Assembly (NCBI GenBank): GCA_014904845.1
Contig: MU119637.1
Span: forward strand, 1 to 35,549
Length of the DNA stretch: 35,549 nt
Origin: Acephala macrosclerotiorum
Lineage: Eukaryota; Ascomycota; Leotiomycetes; Helotiales; Mollisiaceae
Direction of reading: 5' to 3'
Position numbers and translations under genes: made by a program. The notes beneath the pieces are model-generated. The model worked only from the letters and a program-made list of their open reading frames with translations. It was not told where the DNA came from and made no database searches. Below are positions 21,681 through 32,042 of this stretch, one piece after another. Numbering within the stretch: position 1 is the first letter of the stretch; every line of letters begins with the position of its first letter.

Positions 21681-22202
21681 TCGAGTCGAGTGGGCAGCAT
21701 TGCTTGGGAGTTTGGCGTTTACGAAAAGCAAGGGACCAAGTTGGGGATATCTGAAGCCTTAGCATAGTAATTGAGATTGACCACATTTCAAGGTCACTTT
21801 AAGCCTATACCAAATTTGCAAGTAGCTAGATATCAAGTATGAAGTGCTTCACCAACTATTAATTAGCGAACGCCTCCGGTCGAGAGTGTTGAGTATAGTC
21901 TACAGTAGCACCGAAAACTCCCTACAGTTGTCACTTCGCAAAGAGTAATGCCGATTGCAAGATTTGACATTTTCTTCAACTTCGTTCTCATTTCTCATTC
22001 TCGAATCCTATTCATACAAAGTCCCAATTTGAATACACCATCTCGCTATGCACGCAATCATTTTAGAACCCAGGCGTTCTTTTCATAGCCGAATGTACAG
22101 CAAGCTGCTCCACGAAATGTACAATTTCGTCTCCATCTTACAACTCCACGCATGTAGTACTTTCTCATGCGACTCCATCCGGAAGATAAGTTCGTTGGAA
22201 GA
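21681..22202. other. Convergent 3' region of SLT11 and MZM1
   Basis: About 520 bp between two facing stop codons. It should hold both 3' untranslated regions. No further gene, RNA or repeat was seen. Confidence 0.5.
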
Positions 22203-22809
22203 TCATGGATCAGAACATCTCTTCCCATCAATAACGATCTTTCCTCCACCCGGCGCCTTCACAGTATCATTATCCCCTCGTTCCGTCTGCTCGTGTATTC
22301 TCAGCTCTATTCCGCAGTTAGCCTCGATCCTTCTCTCTCCCTCTCATCCCGCTTTCCTCTTTTTCCCCTCTTCCCTACACTAAGTCCTAATTTCCCAGCC
22401 CTTTAGGGCGATTCGCAGCTTTGGAGTCCGAGACGGGATTCACAACTTGAGGAAAGTGAACAGATTTAAAACTCACTATACATATTGTCCCCCTCATGCT
22501 TCCCCTGCACCACATTCTCTGCCAAAAACTTGGCAACCTCTTCCGCGTGCGCAATAGCCGTCCCCAGAGCCGGATCATCGACACTCAGTGCTGCATTCTT
22601 GCGGAAGTTGGAGCGGGCTTCTTGTCTTGCTGCGTGAAGGAGTGGGATATCGCCTGCAATAACATGAGTAAGTCGTTCCTTCCTTTGAAAAAGGGGGGTT
22701 CGCAGCACGCGCAGAGGCTGTTGGGGAGAAATAGAAGAGGAAGGAGCGACTGACCTTGAAAGGCTAGTCGAGTTGACCGGAGAAGATGCCTGTATGCTTG
22801 CAACGCCAT
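22203..22809 (-). CDS. mzm1: Mitochondrial LYR-family complex III assembly factor MZM1
   Basis: Mzm1/LYRM7 is a matrix chaperone that stabilises the Rieske iron-sulphur protein before it enters the cytochrome bc1 complex. Three exons are assigned: 22809-22755, 22653-22477 and 22306-22203, with introns of 101 bp (GTCAGT donor) and 170 bp (GTGAGT donor, CTAAC branch, ATAG acceptor). The product is 111 residues, normal for the family. The N-terminus [17 protein letters not shown] carries the LYR-type motif. The middle has [16 protein letters not shown] and [14 protein letters not shown], and the last exon gives [17 protein letters not shown], a hallmark of the C-terminus, ending in GKRCSDP. The last exon is only found by looking past two nearer, wrong acceptors. 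The gene is divergent from the unrecognised gene at 22979. Confidence 0.92.
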
Positions 22810-22978
22810 CTTCACTTCCTTCACGATTTTTGGACCTGACAGAGTACACGTTAGCACACAGTATTTGTACAAATATTGAGATTTTGAAAGTCCCAGCGAT
22901 CGTAGGACATCTAAGGTAGACGAAAGGCAGCGCGTGCGAGAACGACCCAAGGGAAAACCGACGAACGACCGAGCGACG
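22810..22978. promoter_or_regulatory. Short shared promoter of MZM1 and the 22979 gene
   Basis: Only 169 bases separate the two divergent start codons, so the two genes must share control sequences or use sites inside each other's leaders. No specific factor site is claimed. Confidence 0.5.
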
Positions 22979-25152
22979 ATGGCCCTAAACAACGATGGGT
23001 TGACAATAGGAGAGATCTTCGACGATGTAGGAGACCCAGGAAAAAGGCCTGAACAGGTACGGACACTGCTACGAAGTCGGGGAGCTTCACCCGTTGCCGC
23101 AAGGAGATCCAAGAGGAGATCCAAGCGGAAACCAGGCCCAAGACCAGCAGGTAGTCCCGCAACCATACGAGGGAACCCGGACAGTGGTAACCAACAGGTC
23201 GTGATGACACCAGCAAATCAGAAGCAGGCCGGCCAGACTTCGAACACCCTGGCAGACTTAGGCAATGGCAGGGAAGCTAATGAGACACTATCAAGTCAAG
23301 ACGAAGCCCATATCATCGCCGCAGACTCGGACAGCAGTACGGAAAGGAACCAAACTCCCACAGGCCTGGACGAGACCGTAAACACCCCGGGAGACTCGAA
23401 CAGCAGCACAGAGAACAACAATACCCCACCAAGTCAAGACGAGATACAAATTCCCCCAGCAGACTCAGACAGCACTGGAACTATAGAGCCATCACCAAGC
23501 CAGAACAAGACAAAAATCACCTCGAAAGCCGAGGTCATTGAAAGGAACAAGGTGCATCAGGAACCAACACCAGAAGAGCTCGTTGGAACAGCTGGTCTAG
23601 CCGACCGAACTCTTGGAGATCAAAAGTCCCAAGCCAACGCGGACAATACAAATGCTGCAACAGAAGACAAGGGAAAGGGAAAAGACATACCCAGCGCTGG
23701 AGATGACTCAGCCGAGAAGCAGCCGAGAGAAAGACCGTTGTTGAAGTCCGAGAAGAACCGAAGGAAGAAGGACAACAGGAAGAAGGTGAAGGCCAATGAT
23801 AGGGAGAAAGAGGACGAGATCGACGCGTTATTAGCTGCTGCACAGGAGCAAGTACGCCAGGAAGTTCAACAGCCGCAAAGAGAGGAAGAAACGGAGCTGA
23901 TAGCGGCCAAGGAGCTGAAGAGTCTGAGGATCGGTTCGGGGTCTTCGGCACAGGAAGGTAAGTTCGTCTTGTTTATATTGTTCCGGCAAGCCTGGGTGCA
24001 AGCTCCAGCTCCCAAGTTGAAGAAACTTGATGATGAATCACGTGGAGATAATCCCTTATCGTCAATCCCCACAATCGGGTTAGCTTTTTGTCAACGACAC
24101 TGACTTTTTTTTTCTCTTCACAGTACTCTCGACCTTGCCCAAGTTGAAGGAACTTGTGCGAACTAAGGACGACAAGTTGGAGCGATATCTCGCCCTCATC
24201 ACATATCACCAGAATCTCTGTATCGGTCTCAGAGATCTCGAACAGAAGCAGCGCGAAAAGTTCGACGAAATCGCCAAACCAGCAGCAAAAACCTGGATTC
24301 ACCACTTTAGGGAAGTCGTCTGGGTTATCTACAATCTGGTTCACTCCATACGGCCAATATCTGCGGATATATTGAAGGAACTTGGAGGGCTTCTCTTGGA
24401 GGAAGAAAAAACAGAATTAGAAAGGTCAAGATCCCAGCTCAGACGGTACTATCAAAAAGAGGACAGGAGGATTTGGTCGGAGTACGACTACATTGAGAAG
24501 GCCAAGGACAACCTCTCTCCCCTTACTTGGTGCTTACTCTGCCATCAGAGTGTCCCAACTATTCAAGAGCATCGAGAACAACGTCGTGCTACAGAAGGGA
24601 CAGAGTACCCCCCAGCCCAGATTCGAGTCTCGTCTACCGCAGACGGCTGGCAAAAGTTGACCCGATTCACCTTCGAACGCGAAAATTGCATAGGCGGTTA
24701 TCCATATTGGTACCCGGCTGAAGACGAAGGCCAAAATCCTTACCTCAAAGAGTGTATTGAAGCCAATCTCGCAAGCCGCATCCTACTTTTAAAGCGTAGC
24801 AGCCTTTTGGATCATTTCGACAGTGCTCGCGACGCGGATACATCGCAGGAGACCCGTGTTCTTCTAGATTATTACTTGGAAACATTGTATGTATATTTCT
24901 CTCCTTAGACCCGATCCAATGCCTCCCAAAGTTCACCCATGAAAGCTTGGCAATGCTGGGACATTTGACGCCCCTACTAACTGAGTTTCAAGGCAAGTAG
25001 ATTCAAAGAGTTTTGACCTCAGACCTACAGGAGCCATTACCGCCTGGTGCCTAAAGGTCATAATAGAGCTGGCGTCCGGACAGTCCTGTAATTACATCGT
25101 TCTTCCCCATCTCCTTCACAGGGCTAACTATCAATTTCAGAAACGTCGATAA
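22979..25152 (+). CDS. Unrecognised fungal protein, long disordered N-terminus with internal repeats
   Basis: Proposed exons are 22979-23957, 24124-24886 and 24993-25152. Introns are 166 bp (GTAAGT...TTCACAG) and 106 bp (GTATGT, ACTAAC branch, TTTCAAG). This gives about 633 residues. The N-terminal half is low-complexity. Residues about 105-175 hold three imperfect ~23-residue repeats built on SQDE..ADSDSSTERN..TP, followed by a Lys/Arg-rich segment (EKNRRKKDNRKKVKANDREK) that could be a nuclear signal. The C-terminal half is folded-looking and helical (KLERYLALITYHQNLCIGL), with WCLLCHQSV and many aromatic residues. No family was recognised. The last exon is uncertain: a good acceptor (CTAACTATCAATTTCAG, ending 25140) precedes a frame that would end in HLREDFL, but no fitting donor was found. 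The stop is 82 bp before ZUO1. Confidence 0.65.
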
Positions 25153-25234
25153 GATATTCTTACTTGGCCATCTTCGCGAGGATTTCCTTTGACGACCCCG
25201 ACTACGTTCCCGTTTGCTTGTGCAACACCACAAC

Positions 25235-26625
25235 ATGGCTTCTCATACAGAAGTTTCACTTCCGCTCCCCGTTCTTCCTGAGGGATGGGTTGGCGAGAAG
25301 GATTTCAAGGCAATTGGAAAACTCACAGCAACAACACAACGTAGCATTGAACCCGTCGGACCCCACTTTCTCGCCCATGCTCGACGTGCCCGTCACAAGC
25401 GCACCTTCTCCGAGGACGACCGCATTCAAGCCCAAGAAAATGTCAAGAAGGTTGAGGATGACGACACTGGTGAGATCAGCGAGCCAGAAGACCCTATGAT
25501 GCTCTCTCGTGATGCCAAGGATTGGAAGGTGAGTGATGTAACTCTTCCGTAGAGAGGTCTTGCTAATAAGGTGTTTGACAGAGCCAAGATCATTACGCTG
25601 TTCTCGGTCTCTCAAAGTACCGATTCAAGGCCACCGAGGAGCAAATCAAGCGCGCCCACCGCAAGAAGGTCCTCCGCCACCACCCCGACAAGAAGGCAGC
25701 CGCCGGCAGCACTGAAGACGACAGCTTCTTCAAGTGCATCCAAAAAGCCACCGAGATTCTCCTCGATCCGGTCAAGCGCCGCCAATACGACTCAGTCGAC
25801 GAACACGCCGACGTCGAGCCTCCATCCAAGAAACAACTCAAAGACGGCAAATACTACGCCCTCTGGTCCAAAGTCTTCAAAGCCGAAGGTCGCTTCTCCC
25901 GCGTCCAACCCGTCCCTAAATTTGGTGATGAGAAATCCAACAAGGAAGACGTCGAAACCTTCTACAACTTCTTCTATAATTTTGACTCCTGGCGTTCTTT
26001 CGAGTACCAAGATGAAGATGTCCCTGATGATAACGAGAACAGAGATCAAAAGCGTCACATGGAGCGAAAGAACAACAATGCCCGTAAGAAGAAGAAGAAT
26101 GAAGATACAGCTCGTCTCCGTAAATTAGTGGATGACGCGATGGCTGGCGATGAACGACTTAAGCGTTTCAGACAAGAAGCTAATGCCGAAAAGAACAAGA
26201 AGAAATTTGAGAGAGAGGCAGCGGAGAAGAAAGCTATTGAAGATGCGAAGCTAGCTAAGGAGGCAGCAGAGAAGGCTAAGAAGGATGCGGAGGAGAAGGC
26301 TAAGGCGGAGAAGGAGCAGGGGAAGAAGGCCAAGGAGGCTGTGAAGGCGGCTGTTAAGAAGAATCGTCGTGTTCTTAAGGGCTCAGTTAAGGATGCGAAT
26401 TATTTCGTGTCTGGTGGTGATGCTCCAGCTTCTGCGATTGATGGGGTATTGAATGATGTTGAGCTTGTACAGGGCAAGTTAGATCCGGATGAGACGGCAG
26501 CTTTAGCGCAGAAGTTGAATGGGCTGAAGGTTGCGGATGAGATTAAGGGTGTCTGGAAGGGGGAGGTTGAGCGTCTTGTTGCGGCGGGCAAGGTTAAGGA
26601 GGGTGAGGTTAAGACGTTGGTTTGA
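25235..26625 (+). CDS. zuo1: Zuotin, ribosome-associated J-protein (MPP11/DNAJC2 family)
   Basis: Zuotin pairs with the Hsp70 Ssz1 as the ribosome-associated complex and stimulates Ssb chaperones at the nascent-chain exit. Exon 1 is 25235-25528; a 53-bp intron (GTGAGT, TGCTAAT branch) follows; exon 2 is 25582-26625. The total is 445 residues, the usual length. The J domain starts at DHYAVLGL (about 101-108), with the HPD signature at 132-134 (RHHPDKK). The zuotin-specific segment follows (YYALWSKVFKAEGRFS, then VETFYNFFYNFDSWRSFEYQ), then a highly charged Lys/Glu/Ala-rich helix that contacts rRNA in yeast (AEKNKKKFEREAAEKKAIE). The C-terminus ends in a small four-helix-like region. The start codon is the first ATG, only 82 bp from the preceding gene, so its promoter probably overlaps that gene. 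Confidence 0.96.
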
Positions 26626-27522
26626 GTGATGTTGTGTTGCTGTGGTGAGAGTTGCTTTGCCTTTTGCTTTTACCATTGTATCCGTGGATAGAGAGAGAAA
26701 TGTTATACTTTGCGAGAAAAATGACTAGACTTTTCTAGACTATTTGAATTTTACTTCAGTGATCAATCACGCACGTTTCTATGCCGGGGTCAATGGCGGG
26801 ATCTCACTGAAATAAACTATGGAACATTGGCCTTTGCCATTGAGACGACAGAGGCGTGAATGTCATTCCCACCCTTGGGCATTCAAGGGGACTGATGAGT
26901 TTCCCACCACTTCAAAATACTCTGCGATTTGATAATTAGTCAGGTCTAGAGAACCTATCGTCAATCACTGATTTGAACTTGACAAAATGAATCTTAGAGA
27001 GACAGGCGGGTATGGACATGGAAATTGCATGTCATTTCACCTCATTTATATGTAGCTGACTTATTTACTTCTCACGGCTCTTCCTATCCCCTCTTTCAAT
27101 CCTTGCGTATTTTCATGCCGTCCCTCATCTCGTCATCAAGAGCTCAAAGCCCAATTACTATGATCCCATTACACACTCCACCATTCTCTCCATCATCCCC
27201 TTCCGCAGACCAACGACAAACTGCCCTCTTCACCCACCCCCAAGCCTCAAATTGAAGCTAGCACTCAAATCCGGAACGCCACAATCAACCTATTTCAACG
27301 CCAGCTGAAGGCTTTTCGCCCAGCATGTGTATGCCATCCCTTTTTTAAGACGCGAGTTATCCTCTCTTGACTGCTTAGAAGCAAGCCACACAATCAAACG
27401 TAACAAAAAACAGGAAAGAGAATTTGAAAATTGGACAGTATGCACGCTGAAACGCAACGCAACGTAAACCCACCGCTGCCCTCCACTGTACGCCTCCACC
27501 GAGGATCTAGAATTCCCTAGAT
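26626..27522. other. Convergent 3' region of ZUO1 and SSK1
   Basis: Nearly 900 bp between facing stop codons. It contains short ORFs without domain or splice support and some pyrimidine-rich tracts. No RNA gene or repeat was recognised. Confidence 0.5.
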
Positions 27523-29849
27523 TTAGGAGACGGTGACCTGCTCAGGCCCCTCCGCATGCGCAGCCAGCCTGCTCGTACTTCCACTAGGATTGCTTCCCAA
27601 ACTTGCTCGATTTTTCTTCTTCTTGGCTGCCACGGTACCCTTTCCGCTCTTCTCTTTTTCGGCTTCTGTGTTATTTTGAGAGAAATCTTTCCATTTGCGC
27701 CAGCCGTCGAAGTCGATGAGGGCTTGCATGCAGCCCCATTCCATGACTTTGCGTTCGAGCCAGACGAAGTTCACAGGCTGGAGAGGAAGTTAGCTTGATT
27801 CTATAGTAACAGTGAGGGGTAGGGAAATACCTTTGTCAAGAAGTCATTGCAACCCGCCGCTAAAGCTTCATGACGATCAGACTGCAGTGACGAGGCCGTA
27901 AGCGCCACAATAATAACCGGACTCTTAAACAACACCGAACTAGGCAATTTATCTTCTCCCGAAGGTTCATCAGCTCCTTGTTCTGGAGCACTCGAAGAAG
28001 CACTGCTACTGAACACTCCAATTGAATTCAATCTCTCCAACCGTCTGATCTCCTTGGTGGCTTCAAGACCACTCATAATGGGGAGTTGGATGTCCATTAG
28101 CACTAAATGGAAACCTCCTGCTCGCCATTTCGTCACGGCCTCTCGTCCATTCATGGCGGTTTGCCAGCGGACTTTTAGACGCTTCATGAATGCTTCGAGG
28201 AGTTTGAGGTTGATGATATTGTCCTCGACAATCAGGACGTTGATTGGTGGGACGGCGCCGTTTAGCATTCCTGCTGGTAGTGAAGGATGATCGCCATTGG
28301 CTTTCTTGGACTTCTTGGGACGGTTATTTGGTGGACGTGGAGAAGAGATTCGAGGTGGTGGTGTTGCTACCCGTTGGATTTGTGATGCGAGATCATGGTT
28401 TTGTGCTTGTGGCGCGGGAGGGGTGGGGAGAGGAGGTGCTACTGGAGGGGCATTGGAATGTTCTGAGGCACTGGAGTGAGTTCTTGAGCGTGTTCGACCA
28501 ATGTATACTTGCGTACCGTTGTTTACTGTTGGTTGCGATGCTGAGCCGCTGATAACAGTTGGCGAGGAAGTGTGTTGACGCCCAATTCGAGGTCTGTCTC
28601 TGTGATGTCTTCTCGTAGTGCTGCCTGGAGATGGAAGTGCTGGGACATGGCCAGTGGTCAAGACAGACATTGAGTGTGTAGTCAATGTTGTATGCGGGTT
28701 ATTGGTATGTCCGTTCGCACCTGCGGGCAAAACAGTTGGTAGATGTGGTGAAGACGAGGCAGCAGCAGGTATTGGCATAGGAGGGAAATAGTCGGATCCA
28801 GTCTCTACTGGTCGATGCTCATCATAATACCGGTTCTGAGGTTGAGGACTCGGCCTGGGTGTTCTTCGCAGAGGCACATCAATGACCAAAGCTTCTTCCA
28901 CTGTCTGACCTCCAGGAAAGTATGCATCTAGTGTTCTGCTCATTGGCTCTTCAGGTCCCAACGTCCTCTCCTGCCGTTGTTCCCTGGGTATGATCCTCAA
29001 TGTGACATCCGGCGAATCAAAGCTTCGTCCCAACGAATTGGCATACTTCTTCAGTATCATATCCCGAACATCGTCCACCAAATCATCTTCGCTTATAGTG
29101 ACCAGAGTCGCCGATGCACCTGGGCGCTTGACCCATATCTTCCTGCTCACCATATTTGGGCTTATCGTAGAGGGGCCGTTACCGGTGAAGTAATCGAGGG
29201 ACGCAGCTCGTGCTTGTGACGGCAGGTCCGTTTCCAGCAGAGTCTTAATTAATCTCGTTTGTTGAGAAGGCAGCAGGCTTTGTCGTCTAGGAAGCTCTGG
29301 TTTGGAGCTGCTGGCGGAATCGGCGAAAGGTGTAGTGAATTGGATGCCGGTTATGTTCTCGCCCCTCTCCTCTGCCAAATGCTGATCCTCGTCCTCGTCC
29401 TCCTCGCGCACAGGCAAGATATCGGTATTCGGAGTAGGGAAGTCGACGGTGGAGATACTGTCGTGCTTGGGTTTGTCGTCAATACTGGCTTCGAGAAGTT
29501 TAGATGAAGGCGCTGCGGTTTCGTGTCGATCGCTACTGGGTTGGTATTCTAAGGTTTTGGGCTCCGAAGCGCCCGCCCTAGCAGCGCCGGCGTCAACACT
29601 GGTGAGGACTTCACGCTCCGCAACATCCTTCTCTTCCTTCTCAATTGTCGTGGTGCCTATTGTCGACGATGGCCGTTGACTGCCACGGCTGGGACGCGGG
29701 TTCAGGGTCCGGCTGGGTGCGGGCGATGGTGTAGCTGTAGCTGCTGCTGCTTGGGCTTCACTGTCCGCGGAAGAGTGGGAAATGGTCGACTCGGTGGAAT
29801 GCCTTCGGGAAAACTTAGCCCGCAGTCGTTCTCCTATCGATCTCGCCAT
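27523..29849 (-). CDS. ssk1: Response regulator SSK1 (HOG pathway phosphorelay output)
   Basis: Ssk1 receives phosphate from the histidine kinase-Ypd1 relay. Its unphosphorylated form activates the MAPKKK Ssk2/22 and so Hog1, controlling osmotic, oxidative and fungicide responses. Exon 1 is 29849-27831; a 53-bp intron with AGCTAAC branch follows; exon 2 is 27777-27523. The product is 757 residues. The C-terminal receiver domain has acidic VEDN, the phosphoacceptor Asp586 in LVLMDIQLPIMSG, the VALTASS switch, and Lys673-Pro674 spanning the splice site (DFLTK/PVNFVWLERK). Before it lies a long disordered Ser/Pro-rich region and a conserved SIGERLRAKFSRRHSTE start. The ATG at 29849 is chosen because the open frame upstream to 30101 has no ATG. 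A polar insert (SSASSSAPEQGADEPSGED) in the receiver domain is commonly seen in filamentous Ssk1. Confidence 0.95.
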
Positions 29850-32042
29850 TGACGCCTTCGACAGGCTGTGCGGCCTGCGAAGACTGCCAGCACGGTCTTG
29901 CGGACGTGCTGTTGCTGGTGAGGACGACGTGGTGAGTGTGGTCTGTGGAGCTCTGATGGAGCTCTCTCGTTGTACAAGTCTCAGGTACCGAATTGTTGAA
30001 CCGCACTGCGCTTTTTCGCGAGAGACGTGGATCTTGCGTGATGGTTGGACAAGTAAGGACTCGATCTCAATTTGGGGAGTCCAGGTATAAAATGGAATCA
30101 ATTCATTTCCATCCTGCTACCGCGTAGGTAACGATAACAATTGTCCAAACGGAGAGCGATATTCTCGACGCTACATTCACACTCATCAATCTCAAAGCCC
30201 TTCCGTTGCCCCCGAGCTCAATAATATTTTTCGCCGTCGACCGCGCCAGCTCGCGGCCTCGCCTTCATTCCCCCTGTCATGAGCAGGGGCGAGAACTGGA
30301 AGCGAGCCTCGATCTCGAGGGGTGCAAGCTATCCCCGGTCATGGAAATCTTGAAACTGGCCTCACAAACGAGATGATTGGCATCCCTTTCCCAAGGCATT
30401 TGCCACCTCAATGCGAAAATGCCAGCATTGGGCCTGCCATCGCCACGACCGCTGCTCGGTGAGGGTGGAGAACCGAGCTTTTGCGATCTTGATACTTTGA
30501 GGCTTGCGATTTGATATGGCGTTCAACGGCCCGAGGCAGGGCGAGAGGCTTTAACTCGGATTTGAATGTGGAGGGGTAAAGGAAGGGTTAATCGGGACAC
30601 CGAGTAGCATCACTTTTTCCTATGAGAACATTTTGAAAATAGTATCCAGTCTGACGGGGGGTCGTTCTTCGCATATTGGGCTAGGATCTGAGGTTTATCA
30701 AAGCTTATTTGAATAGAGTTTGCGCCTTCGCAACTCTTTCAACGACATCAACACTCGTATAGCAGGAGCTTTTGTCTGTTGTTATATCCGAGATTGCGGA
30801 AACAATGACAGCAAAAGTCTGACTGCTGAATCTAGTTTTTATTAACAATCTCAATACCGTCCTTGAGACAATCATCCCTTGGCCGCATATTTTCGGGTTG
30901 TTTGAGTGTGGAGAAATACCTGTTCCATGGATGACTTAATGTAACATCTCAACATGAACGTGAATGTGGGGAAAGCTATTTTGGGAATGGCAAAGAAAGG
31001 GCACAGCAGGTATTCTCATACAAAGTAACTTTCCCATAACTCAATGGACATCGTTGCAGGTATTGTCAATGAATTTCTAGGATGCCCCCCTTTTTCTCTT
31101 CGCGTAGCACATCTAGTAGCAAAGAAACAGAATTGCTATGGTTAAGAAAGTACAAAACATGACTTAAACATCTCTTCATGTCTAAACACGTACTCGCACG
31201 CCCCAACACGTAGATGTATACAGACGGGAAAGAAAATATTCGATCCCAAGTGAAGCAGTACATCCATCTAATCTTCGAGGATGCATGAAATATAACTTGA
31301 ACATATCGACACGTCCAAATATGTATTTGCACGTAGATTCCAACGTAGGTACACGTAGATATATATATAGACAAGAAAGAAAACATCTAATAGAATAGGA
31401 TCGATGTTGTCGATCAAAACGAGACCACCTGAAACGAGACCGTATCGAGAAAAACGAGCCCACCTTCCAAGCTTCGAGGAAACCTTTTCAAAATCACACC
31501 GTTTCATCGTCTCAAAGAACACCAACAAATTATATGTGCAATTTCCATTTGAATACTTTCTAACGAAAGCGTCTGGGAAGCTGTACTGTATGTGCAAATG
31601 GTAGTCGATCGAATCGAGCTCGCCTAGAAGCGAGAAACGACATCAACGACGACTGAAGCATGATCCCCACCCCTTTCTTCGCTACAACAGCCACATCTCA
31701 TCTACAACCACCGAAAGGAAAACCACCTGCAAACTCCACCAATGCAGCAACCTCATGCTTCATTCACACCATGTACAGCAAAGCCAAGCCTCGATACACT
31801 CAAGAAGAGACGTAATCCCGGCAGCAAGCAACCAGCAAACTCCAGACGCACTACCCCATTTTGATTTAAACCCAGATCAATATCCGTGGGAATCACTAAC
31901 GATTCATCGGTCAGGTATCAGGTCCATCCGCCCATATAAACAAAGTTCAGTTCCTGTTACGCCCACGCTAAATTACAGCAACGCCGCCACGCTTTCTATG
32001 CAGGAGACAAAGGGAAAAAATGGTACGAAACTTTCTCTTTCT
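29850..32042. other. Long intergenic region upstream of SSK1 and downstream of the kinase gene
   Basis: About 2.2 kb. The part near 29850-30800 should be the SSK1 promoter and leader; the part near 31500-32042 is the likely 3' region of the kinase gene. An imperfect direct duplication lies at about 31150-31390. No protein-coding gene is supported. The SSK1 frame stays open, without ATG, for 84 codons upstream of the chosen start. Confidence 0.5.
31150..31390. repeat. Imperfect direct duplication in intergenic DNA
   Basis: Two related stretches (about 31155-31250 and 31285-31385) share AACTTGAACAT/GACTTAAACAT, then a CACGTC/CACGTA-rich stretch, ACACGTAGAT, ATA(C/T)AGAC and GAAAGAAAA(C/T)AT. 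Divergence is substantial. The region has several ACACGTA motifs. It may be an old tandem duplication or fragments of a decayed element. Confidence 0.45.

Noticed and set aside
22387..22584. Nearer third exons for MZM1 (acceptors in CTCAAG or CCAAAG near 22430-22455)
   Set aside because: They give unrelated short tails, while the acceptor at 22307 restores the family C-terminus.
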